7,617 bases of DNA from Syntrophomonadaceae bacterium (GTDB lineage Bacteria > Bacillota > Dethiobacteria > DTU022): NCBI GenBank assembly GCA_007129055.1, contig SKWE01000207.1:1-7617 (forward strand). The letters are read 5' to 3'. The translations under genes and the position numbers were made by a program. The notes beneath the pieces are model-generated. The model had not been told where the DNA came from, made no database searches, and was given only the letters and a program-made list of their open reading frames with translations. Positions 1-5,653 of this stretch are shown here, piece after piece; within the stretch, counting starts at the first letter, position 1; each line of letters begins with the position of its first letter.

Positions 1-535
1 CCAGGGCATAAACTATCTCTTCCGGCTTCAGGTTATAAATTTTCGCAGCGGCCGCCATGGCCCCGAATGTACCGCAGGTAGCTGTTGTATGCCAGTAATA
101 ATAGTGGGAAGGAGTAACTGCCTCGGCAATACGAATACCAACTTCAAAACCGGCAACCAGGGCTGCTATAAAATCGGTGCCGCCCTTTTCCAGCTCCTCC
201 GCTGCTGCTGCAGCGGCAGAAATAATGGGCGCTGCAGGGTGAAGGATTGAGCTGCGATGAAGATCGTCAAGTTCGAGAATATGGCAGGACAGCCCGTTTA
301 GCAGAGCAGCATTCAAGGCAGAACTTTTACGTTCAAAGCCAATCAGGGTAGACTGGGGGTTGCCTCCAGCCCTGGCAATGATGCCGGCAGCCATTTTTGC
401 CGGTTCTTCCTGTGAACCGGCCAGCACTGAACCAAGCCAATCCATTACTGCTATCCGGGCTGCATTAACTACCTCACCGGGTAAATCTTCATAGTTTAGT
501 TCAGAAATATAGCGGGCCAGTTCAGCTGAGAGCAT
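1..535 (-). CDS. MmgE/PrpD family protein, N-terminal part (truncated by window edge)
   Basis: The reading frame starts with ATG at 535 and stays open for 178 codons to the window edge, so only the N-terminal part is present (family members are usually about 450 residues). A site AAAGGGA lies about 5 bases upstream of the ATG. Family landmarks seen are DWLGSVLAG (residues 32-40), NGLSCHILELDDLHRSS (80-96) followed by HPAAP (99-103), AGFEVGIRIAEA (128-139) and HTTATCGTFGA (149-159). These are the Asp/His-rich segments typical of the MmgE/PrpD fold, which includes 2-methylcitrate dehydratase and cis-aconitate decarboxylase. Family membership is clear. The substrate is not, because many members in anaerobes act on unknown acids. 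The gene is transcribed away from the crotonase gene, so it is not part of that operon. It is probably a soluble cytoplasmic enzyme. Confidence 0.88.
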   Translation of the reverse strand, partial: MLSAELARYISELNYEDLPGEVVNAARIAVMDWLGSVLAGSQEEPAKMAAGIIARAGGNPQSTLIGFERKSSALNAALLNGLSCHILELDDLHRSSILHPAAPIISAAAAAAEELEKGGTDFIAALVAGFEVGIRIAEAVTPSHYYYWHTTATCGTFGAMAAAAKIYNLKPEEIVYAL

Positions 536-598
536 AATATCCCTTTCGTTGCAGCCACTTGCTATTAAATTTGTATGGCAGGTATAACTTGAAGCTCT

Positions 599-627
599 AT
601 TCTAACTATTAGCCATTTGCCCTTCAA
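599..627 (-). promoter_or_regulatory. Candidate sigma-A-type promoter of the MmgE/PrpD gene
   Basis: On the minus strand there is TTGAAG (622-627, 4 of 6 matches to TTGACA), a 17-base spacer, then TAGAAT (599-604, 5 of 6 matches to TATAAT). The -10 box ends 63 bases before the ATG at 535, leaving a short leader with no evident riboswitch or attenuator. This is pattern matching only. Confidence 0.4.
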
Positions 628-696
628 ATTCCTTTCTTCATACTTACAAAAATAGCTTATTTTGTTCTTTTGACTCCTTTTTAGATAGCTGCTCAT

Positions 697-897
697 CTAA
701 CTGCTTTGTTCATTACCGGCTCCGTTACAGGTAATGGCAGCGGTTCAGCTTCAGGCTTGCGCTTAGGCTGCCCTCGAGACGCGTCATCCGTAACTTGGCT
801 CTCGGCGGCCTGCGTCCGTGCAGGCCGGCCTGCTCCAGCCTTTGCTTCACCGGCCATTGCGCTGCAACTGCACAATGGTAATGACATAAGCAGTTAG
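697..897. mobile_element. MITE-like inverted-repeat element (about 200 bp)
   Basis: The block is bounded by imperfect inverted repeats. The left end, 697-717, reads CTAACTGCTT then CATTACC. The right end, 877-897, read on the minus strand, gives CTAACTGCTT then TCATTACC. They match at 18 of 21 positions, with the three mismatches clustered in the middle. By hand count, 698-896 is about 57% GC, clearly richer than the AT-rich flanks. Sub-terminal hairpins occur at both ends: CATTACC (711-717) with GGTAATG (730-736), and CCATTG (854-859) with CAATGG (873-878). The interior has no transposase and no credible coding frame. These features fit a miniature inverted-repeat transposable element or another dispersed repeat. 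No clean target-site duplication is visible, so mobility is inferred. The alternative is a structured non-coding RNA locus. Confidence 0.5.
807..833. repeat. GC-rich palindromic core of the element
   Basis: GGCCTGC (807-813) is followed by a 6-base loop and its complement GCAGGCC (820-826), then by a second GGCCTGC (827-833). The last two units form a perfect 14-base palindrome, GCAGGCCGGCCTGC (820-833). The middle unit can therefore pair with either flanking copy, giving two mutually exclusive hairpins. Confidence 0.7.
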
Positions 898-906
898 TCA
901 AGCTGT

Positions 907-935
907 TTGTCATCAATTTAGACTTATAAAATAGT
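907..935 (+). promoter_or_regulatory. Weak candidate promoter for the crotonase-BCCT unit
   Basis: TTGTCA (907-912, 5 of 6 matches to TTGACA) is followed after 17 bases by AATAGT (930-935, only 4 of 6 matches to TATAAT). Nearby AT-rich strings such as TATAAA (925-930) match better but have no -35 box at a suitable distance. The site lies just outside the right end of the inverted-repeat element. Treat it as tentative. Confidence 0.22.
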
Positions 936-1010
936 AGAACTGAAGAATTAGTGATAAAATGGCTTCATAAAAAGTTCTTTTAAAACCGCCTGAAGGGGGA
1001 GTTATATTAA

Positions 1011-1781
1011 ATGTCCAATGAAAGAATCCTGTTCTCAGTTGAAAATTCGATTGCCACGGTCAGCTTAAACCGGCCAGACAAAGCTAATTCATTCGACGGA
1101 GAAATGTGGTTGGCCCTTGAGGATACTGCAGATGCAATCAGGAAAAATCCGGATGTTAAAGTAGTGCTTCTAACAGGGGAAGGAAAATCGTTCTGCGGTG
1201 GCCTTGATATAAATAAAGCTTCTTCAGAAGGTTTGTTCTTGGGCGACAGAACCCTGCGCAGCGGCACAGAAACCCTAAGCTACCTGAGCGAGGTTTTAAC
1301 CCTCTACGAAAAACTACCCGTTCCGGTCATCGCAGCTATTCGCGGTGGATGCATTGGATTAGGGTTAGAGTTGGCCCTGGTTTGCGATTTTCGCCTCGCT
1401 TCAGAAAGTGCTGTTTTTTCTATTCCGGAAGTTGTTTTCGGTTTAGTTCCGGACTGTGGCGGAACCCAGCGCCTGCCCCGCCTGATCGGCCCGGCAATGG
1501 CTAAAGAACTTATTTACACAGGCAGACGAGTAGATGCGGCTGAAGCGCTGCGCATTGGTTTAGTAAACCACATCTACCCTGAAAATGAACTTATGGATAA
1601 AGTAAATGAAATAGCCCAAAGCATTGCTGCCAACCCGGAAGAAGCAGTTCAGGCTTCAAAGCGTTCAATAAACGCGGCAATGAATATGACCCTGGAAGCC
1701 GGTTTAAAGTTTGAGACAGCTGCAGCAGAAGCTGTGCTAGGTGAAAAACTAAAAAGCATGATCAAAACAGATCTCGCTTGA
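1011..1781 (+). CDS. Enoyl-CoA hydratase/isomerase (crotonase) family protein
   Basis: This 256-residue protein has the usual crotonase length and should be cytoplasmic. The ATG at 1011 follows AAGGGGGAG (993-1001) at 9 bases. Landmarks are NRPDKANS (20-27), the first oxyanion-hole strand GKSFCGGLDI (58-67), the second at GGCIGLGLELALVCD (112-126), and PEVVFGLVPDCGGTQRLPR (139-157). E120 and E140 occupy the positions of the two catalytic glutamates of rat enoyl-CoA hydratase (Glu144, Glu164). D148, eight residues after E140, falls where that hydratase has Gly but dienoyl-CoA isomerase has catalytic Asp204. CaiD, crotonobetainyl-CoA hydratase, also has acidic residues here as I recall it. The TGRR...EALRIGLVN stretch (170-185) is crotonase-like. 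The BCCT gene begins 64 bases downstream, so the two are probably co-transcribed. Hydratase, isomerase or CaiD-like activity cannot be settled from sequence alone. Confidence 0.93.
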   Translation: MSNERILFSVENSIATVSLNRPDKANSFDGEMWLALEDTADAIRKNPDVKVVLLTGEGKSFCGGLDINKASSEGLFLGDRTLRSGTETLSYLSEVLTLYEKLPVPVIAAIRGGCIGLGLELALVCDFRLASESAVFSIPEVVFGLVPDCGGTQRLPRLIGPAMAKELIYTGRRVDAAEALRIGLVNHIYPENELMDKVNEIAQSIAANPEEAVQASKRSINAAMNMTLEAGLKFETAAAEAVLGEKLKSMIKTDLA

Positions 1782-1845
1782 CATATTATTCACATGCATA
1801 ATAAAATAGCACTCGTTAACAATTTATTAGCAAAGGAAGATTAGA

Positions 1846-3348
1846 ATGAGTGTAAACAAGAATAATTCAACTTCTTCAGCAGGTAAAAATGTCCTTTATA
1901 TTTCTATCCTGTTAACCCTTCTTTTTGTTGCCTGGGGAGCCGCATTCCCGGAAAACCTGGGTATGGTTGCCGGCAGCGCACTTACTTTTCTAACCGTTAA
2001 CTTCGGTTGGCTTTACCTGGCAGCCGTCTTCTTTGTCCTGCTGTTCATCGCAGGCATTGCCTTTTCACCCTACGGCAAAATAAAGCTTGGAAAAGACGAT
2101 GAAGAACCTGAATTCAGCACTCCCGCCTGGTTTGCCATGCTTTTTACTACCGGCATGGGAATAGGCCTTGTTTTCTGGAGTATCGCTGAACCGATGTATC
2201 ACTATATGAGCCCACCGTTCGGGGAAGCAGAAACAGCTGAGGCAGCTGAACTGGCCATGCGCTACACATTTTTCCACTGGGGCCTACATCCCTGGGCTAT
2301 ATTTGCCCTGGTAGGAATGGCCCTTGCCTATTTTCAATTCCGTAAGGGTATGCCTGCCCTGATTAGCTCTGTATTCCACCCACTTCTTGGGGATAAGATC
2401 TACGGCCCAATAGGCCAGGCTATAGATATCCTTGCTGTTTTCGCCACAGTCTTCGGCCTTGGTACCTCCCTCGGTTTGGGCACCATGCAGATCAACACAG
2501 GCCTGAACCTGCTCTACGGTATACCCGACAATAACTTCGTTAATATTCTAATCATTATCGTAATCACCGGCGTATTTACCCTGGCCGCAGTGATGGGAAT
2601 TGAAAAGGGCATTAAATTTATAGCCAACAATACTGTCAGGCTGGCTCTTTTAATTATGTTTTTCCTGCTCCTGTTTGGGCCTACCCGTGAAATATTCAAT
2701 ATACTGACCAATACTGTTGGCGACTACCTGCAAAACCTGATCTATATGAGTCTCTGGACCGACCCGATTATCGAAGGAGGCTGGATCAGCGGCTGGACAG
2801 TTTTCTATTGGGCCTGGTGGATTGCCTGGGGGCCATTCGTAGGGCAGTTTATCGCCCGTATTTCAAGGGGTAGAACTATCCGCGAATTTATAGTCGGCGC
2901 CCTTCTTGCACCAACGGCATTTAGCTTTATCTGGCTGGCAATTTTCGGAGGGACTGCCTTGAATTTAGATATCCATGCCGGGGCGGGAATTGGAGCGGCC
3001 GTAACAGAAAATGTGGCCAGTGCCCTGTTCGTTACCCTGGGCAATTTCCCGATCAGCGCTGTTACCTCTTTCCTGGCCATAATCCTGATTGCTGCCTTCT
3101 TTATTACTTCGGCAGACTCGGGAACATTTGTTGTCGCCATGCTGACTTCCGGCGGAAGCCAGGAGCCTAGCAAGAAGCTGAAAGCAGCCTGGGGAATTCT
3201 GCTCGGCGGTGTTGCAGCCGTTCTGCTGGTAGCAGGAGGTCTTGGGGCGCTGCAAACTGCATCTATCGCTTCTGCTTTCCCCTTTATGCTGGTAATGCTG
3301 GTCATGTGTTATTCACTGGTTAAAGGCTTTTCCCAGGATAAAGTATAA
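1846..3348 (+). CDS. BCCT family (betaine/carnitine/choline) transporter
   Basis: This 500-residue inner-membrane carrier is predicted to have 12 membrane segments. The ATG follows AAAGGAAG (1832-1839). BCCT landmarks are the glycine-rich helix TGMGIGLVFW (102-111) ending in AEP (114-116), HWGLHPWAIF (144-153), GWTVFYWAWWIAWGPF (316-331) and ARISRGRTIREF (337-348). The Trp-box residues of BetP correspond to W145, W150 and W325, with F153 where BetP has Tyr197. TSADS (421-425) keeps the Thr-Ser pair that binds Na+ at the Na2 site of BetP, so Na+ symport is likelier than CaiT-type exchange. G329 replaces the Ser usual in the WSPF motif. The protein ends soon after the last helix (about residue 492), so the long basic osmosensing tail of BetP is missing. 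Uptake for catabolism rather than osmotic stress is inferred from that and from the crotonase upstream. The exact substrate is unknown. Confidence 0.95.
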   Translation: MSVNKNNSTSSAGKNVLYISILLTLLFVAWGAAFPENLGMVAGSALTFLTVNFGWLYLAAVFFVLLFIAGIAFSPYGKIKLGKDDEEPEFSTPAWFAMLFTTGMGIGLVFWSIAEPMYHYMSPPFGEAETAEAAELAMRYTFFHWGLHPWAIFALVGMALAYFQFRKGMPALISSVFHPLLGDKIYGPIGQAIDILAVFATVFGLGTSLGLGTMQINTGLNLLYGIPDNNFVNILIIIVITGVFTLAAVMGIEKGIKFIANNTVRLALLIMFFLLLFGPTREIFNILTNTVGDYLQNLIYMSLWTDPIIEGGWISGWTVFYWAWWIAWGPFVGQFIARISRGRTIREFIVGALLAPTAFSFIWLAIFGGTALNLDIHAGAGIGAAVTENVASALFVTLGNFPISAVTSFLAIILIAAFFITSADSGTFVVAMLTSGGSQEPSKKLKAAWGILLGGVAAVLLVAGGLGALQTASIASAFPFMLVMLVMCYSLVKGFSQDKV

Positions 3349-3365
3349 TATCCTCAGCAGCTTCT

Positions 3366-3398
3366 AAAGGGCAGGTTATACCTGCCCTTTTTTATTTT
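3366..3398 (+). terminator. Rho-independent terminator after the BCCT gene
   Basis: A perfect 10-base stem, AAAGGGCAGG (3366-3375) with CCTGCCCTTT (3381-3390), has a 5-base TTATA loop and is followed by a T-rich run TTTATTTT (3391-3398). It starts 17 bases after the BCCT stop codon. Read from the minus strand the stem has no long T tract after it, so it is mainly a plus-strand terminator, though it may also slow transcripts from the convergent MFS gene. Confidence 0.92.
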
Positions 3399-3450
3399 CA
3401 ACTTATCGCAGCTATGCCTGCACACCTGGCTGCGTATTATTTGCAGTTGT

Positions 3451-4620
3451 TCAGTTTTTAGCAGGGTTTTTTATTAAAAGTGATAGCACAACAGTAAGCA
3501 TACAAAAGCCGGATAGTACAAGAAATGAAATAGTAAAATCACCCCTCTGCTCATACAGGTAACCCGTAAAAAGCGGAAATATTGCACCGACTGTCATACT
3601 GGAAAAGATAAGACCATAGAAAAGGCCAAAATTCTTCTCGCCGAAAAAAGCAGAGACGGAGGCCGGAAATAGCGAAAATATACTGCCATAAGATAACCCA
3701 ATAATCGCTACCGCCACAAAAAGAACCAGGGGAGTACGCATAAAAACAATCCAGATCAAGGTAAGAAACATGAAAGAATAAAAAAGCGTCATTGCATTTT
3801 TTCTCCCAATACGATCGGAAACAAGACCGGCTATTATTCTGCCCCAGGCATTAAAAAAGGCAAATACTGAAACTACAAGAAAGCCTCTTTCAAAAGAAAA
3901 ATAGGCTCGGGAAATTGTATCCAGGTGATTTACAAAGGTGAGACCCGTTCCCGCAATAAAGCAAAACATGAACCAGAGCATGTAAAACTGGGGATAGCGA
4001 AATATATCACGGATCCTGATATCAGGGGCAGGCAAATCCCGGTTGTTTTCACGGCTGAGCGCTATGGGTGGATTATCAATATACCTTGCCGGTATAAGAA
4101 TACCAAACAGAAGTATTACCGCCGCTATTTGCAAGGTCAAAGCAACACTGTAGGCTGTGATCATGTAATGAATAAGCGGCGCAGTTATGAAAGCAGAAAA
4201 CCCCATACCAAATACTACAATTCCTGTAATCAGGCCCTTCTTCTCAGGTTCAAACCATTTAATTGCCGCCGGGGTAAGCGAAGCAAAACAGCAGGCCACT
4301 CCAATACCCCAAACCAACCCCCAGAGAATGACCATTCCCGCCGGGTTAATAGCAAATGAACTGGCCATTGTTGCTGCAGACAAAATGACCCCACCGGCTA
4401 TAACCATCCGGCGCGGGCCTACCAGGTCCTGTAACCTGCCTGCCAAGATCATGGCCGGCGGATAAAAGAGGACAAAGGCGGTGTAAGGCATGGTTGCCTC
4501 AAGATATGTCCACCCAAGGTTATGATGTAGATTTGTTGCTATTATGCTCCAAGTATATATTATCCCGGCGACGAGGTTTATAAAAAACCCGGCCAGGGCA
4601 ACCTTCCATCCCTGGTACAA
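3451..4620 (-). CDS. MFS transporter, OFA (oxalate/formate antiporter) family
   Basis: This 389-residue protein is a 12-helix major facilitator in the cytoplasmic membrane. The N-terminal GWKVALAGFFINLVAGIIYTW region (4-24) is the OFA hallmark. MFS motif A appears in both halves: GRLQDLVGPRR (61-71) between helices 2 and 3, and GRIIAGLVSDRIGRK (260-274) around helix 8 and the following loop. OFA carriers exchange or import small carboxylates. R261 in the second GR motif may match the substrate-binding Arg of OxlT, but no Lys is visible in the helix-11 region (about 333-355) where OxlT has Lys355, so oxalate exchange is not supported. A monocarboxylate such as lactate, pyruvate or formate is possible. 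The start is TTG at 4620; the first internal Met (44) would remove the family N-terminus. It lies 11 bases after the radical SAM gene in the same operon. Confidence 0.9.
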   Translation of the reverse strand: MYQGWKVALAGFFINLVAGIIYTWSIIATNLHHNLGWTYLEATMPYTAFVLFYPPAMILAGRLQDLVGPRRMVIAGGVILSAATMASSFAINPAGMVILWGLVWGIGVACCFASLTPAAIKWFEPEKKGLITGIVVFGMGFSAFITAPLIHYMITAYSVALTLQIAAVILLFGILIPARYIDNPPIALSRENNRDLPAPDIRIRDIFRYPQFYMLWFMFCFIAGTGLTFVNHLDTISRAYFSFERGFLVVSVFAFFNAWGRIIAGLVSDRIGRKNAMTLFYSFMFLTLIWIVFMRTPLVLFVAVAIIGLSYGSIFSLFPASVSAFFGEKNFGLFYGLIFSSMTVGAIFPLFTGYLYEQRGDFTISFLVLSGFCMLTVVLSLLIKNPAKN

Positions 4621-4626
4621 TTATTT

Positions 4627-4633
4627 CCTCCTT
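4627..4633 (-). promoter_or_regulatory. Ribosome binding site deciding the TTG start of the MFS gene
   Basis: On the minus strand AAGGAGG sits 6 bases before TTG at 4620. Its first two bases are the last two of the TAA stop codon (4634-4632) of the upstream radical SAM gene. A full-strength site at ideal spacing supports the TTG start, and the overlap with the stop suggests translational coupling. Confidence 0.85.
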
Positions 4634-5516
4634 AAAGGCCCCTCAGGTATTCACTTTTCAGGGAACCCGGGGCTTTTTTTGTTATCACCTGGTCAAGTTC
4701 GGCCAACAAGCGATCTTTGTCCTGTGATAAAACCGCCTTTATCGGCAGGTAATTTGAAGCATGGTTAGCCCGAAACACACAGCTGGTAAGGGAAAGCCCC
4801 TCAACCATCATCCGAATCTCTTTGAGTAGTTCCCAGGGGTTTAAGGGGGTTAACAACCCCTCCTTAAACCGGCGGTGTGTTGTAGTACCCGGCACAGTCA
4901 TCAGACTGAGCAGACCAAGGTATTCGGGATCAATTTTGTTTAATAATATGGCAGTTTCTTTTGCGTGTTCTTCAGACCCTTCAGCTCCCGCAAGCCCGTT
5001 GATAACTGTTATTGAAAGCGGAACTCCCGCTTCTTTAGCCCCGGAAGCCCCTTCAACTATCTGCTGCGGGGTAACACCCTTGTTAATATCTTTTAAGACT
5101 GCCGCACTCCCACTTTCGATACCCAGGTATATTATGCCCAACTTTAGTTTCTTTAGTTCTCTTAGCTGTTCAACGCTCTTTTCCAGGAGATCCTGTGGGT
5201 TTCCGTATAATGAAACTCTTTCCAACTGTGGAAAAGCATCCTGAAGGGCACTTAGTATTTTTGAAAGCTGCTCAAAAGGTATGGACAGGGCATTGCCATC
5301 AGCTAAAAAGATACGCGCTGTTTTCGGCATCATGCGCGATACCATGATAATTTCTTTCTCAAGTTCCCCAAAATCCCGCACCCGGTATTTTTTTCTTTTA
5401 TACATTCCGCAGAAAGTGCACCGGTTATGGGAGCAGCCTACGGTAGCCTGCAGGATCAGGCTTTTTGCTTCACTGGGCGGACGGTAAATGTCGCCTTCGT
5501 ATTTTAATGGATACAT
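4632..5516 (-). CDS. Radical SAM protein with CX4CX2C cluster motif
   Basis: This 294-residue cytoplasmic protein starts with ATG at 5516, after AAGGTGA (5521-5527) at 4 bases. The N-terminal CSHNRCTFCGMYK (28-40) places cysteines at C28, C33 and C36, a CX4CX2C spacing in place of the canonical CX3CX2C. They should ligate the [4Fe-4S] cluster that cleaves S-adenosylmethionine. Other radical SAM barrel features are FLADGNAL (70-77), SLYGNP (102-107) and YLGIESGS (130-137). A distinctive C-terminal motif is FRANHASNYLPI (248-259). I recognise these as a conserved but poorly characterised family in anaerobes, loosely related to COG1032 proteins; its reaction is unknown to me. No cobalamin-binding or extra-cluster domain is visible. 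It is the first gene of a unit with the OFA transporter and diverges from ygiQ. Radical SAM membership is certain; function is not. Confidence 0.92.
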   Translation of the reverse strand: MYPLKYEGDIYRPPSEAKSLILQATVGCSHNRCTFCGMYKRKKYRVRDFGELEKEIIMVSRMMPKTARIFLADGNALSIPFEQLSKILSALQDAFPQLERVSLYGNPQDLLEKSVEQLRELKKLKLGIIYLGIESGSAAVLKDINKGVTPQQIVEGASGAKEAGVPLSITVINGLAGAEGSEEHAKETAILLNKIDPEYLGLLSLMTVPGTTTHRRFKEGLLTPLNPWELLKEIRMMVEGLSLTSCVFRANHASNYLPIKAVLSQDKDRLLAELDQVITKKAPGSLKSEYLRGL

Positions 5517-5552
5517 TGGATCACCTTACTTTCAAATAAAAGCATTAATACA

Positions 5553-5581
5553 ATTATACGGTTACAGGTTATGCCCTGCAA
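5553..5581 (-). promoter_or_regulatory. Candidate promoter of the radical SAM-MFS unit
   Basis: On the minus strand a perfect TATAAT (5553-5558) lies 17 bases downstream of TTGCAG (5576-5581), which matches only the TTG of the -35 consensus. The -10 box ends 36 bases before the ATG at 5516, a usual distance. The perfect -10 box is the main support. Confidence 0.5.
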
Positions 5582-5589
5582 GCCGTAAC
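5561..5589. repeat. Small inverted repeat between divergent promoters
   Basis: GTTAC (5561-5565) and its complement GTAAC (5585-5589) are separated by 19 bases and lie between the two divergent -10 boxes, overlapping the -35 zones. It could be an operator shared by both promoters, but a 5-base arm is short enough to be chance. Confidence 0.2.
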
Positions 5590-5618
5590 GGACAGGCGGG
5601 GGTAATTTGCGTTATAAT
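5589..5618 (+). promoter_or_regulatory. Candidate promoter of ygiQ
   Basis: CGGACA (5589-5594, 4 of 6 matches) is followed after 18 bases by a perfect TATAAT (5613-5618). The -10 box ends 35 bases before the ATG at 5654. It is arranged back to back with the minus-strand promoter. Confidence 0.5.
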
Positions 5619-5653
5619 ATCTTTGAGATTACTTGATGATAAGGGATTAACAA

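Larger units (their letters stand above)
536..1010. other. Gene-free stretch between divergent genes
   Basis: No credible gene lies here. The short open frames across 690-916 exist on both strands, have no convincing ribosome binding site and arise from the GC-rich block at 697-897. Bases 536-696 are AT-rich and hold the candidate minus-strand promoter. Bases 898-1010 are AT-rich and form the leader of the crotonase gene, ending in the ribosome binding site AAGGGGGAG (993-1001). The middle part is annotated separately as an inverted-repeat element. Confidence 0.7.

Noticed and set aside
687..914. Target-site duplication flanking the element (AGCTG...TCATC on both sides)
   Set aside because: The two flanks share these letters only with different internal spacing (687-697 versus 901-914), so it is not a true direct duplication.
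693..916. Three short overlapping open frames (63-64 codons) on both strands
   Set aside because: They are composition artefacts of the GC-rich element: no ribosome binding sites, mutually overlapping on both strands, low-complexity Ala/Pro/Arg content, no recognisable domain.
2805..3305. Open frame of 166 codons antisense to the BCCT gene
   Set aside because: It lies wholly inside a clearly recognised transporter gene on the opposite strand, has no good ribosome binding site and no family resemblance.
3407..3434. CGCAGC/GCTGCG inverted repeat as a terminator for the minus-strand MFS gene
   Set aside because: The stem is only 6 bases with a 16-base loop and has no T run after it on the minus strand.
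3925..4465. Plus-strand open frames of 144 and 92 codons inside the MFS gene
   Set aside because: They are shadows of the well-supported minus-strand transporter, with no plausible start signals or domains.
5560..5573. Similarity of GTTACAGGTTATG to GTTACAGGTAATG inside the element at 724-736
   Set aside because: A short near-match of this length is expected by chance in a window of this size, and the surrounding bases do not align, so it is not a second copy of the element.
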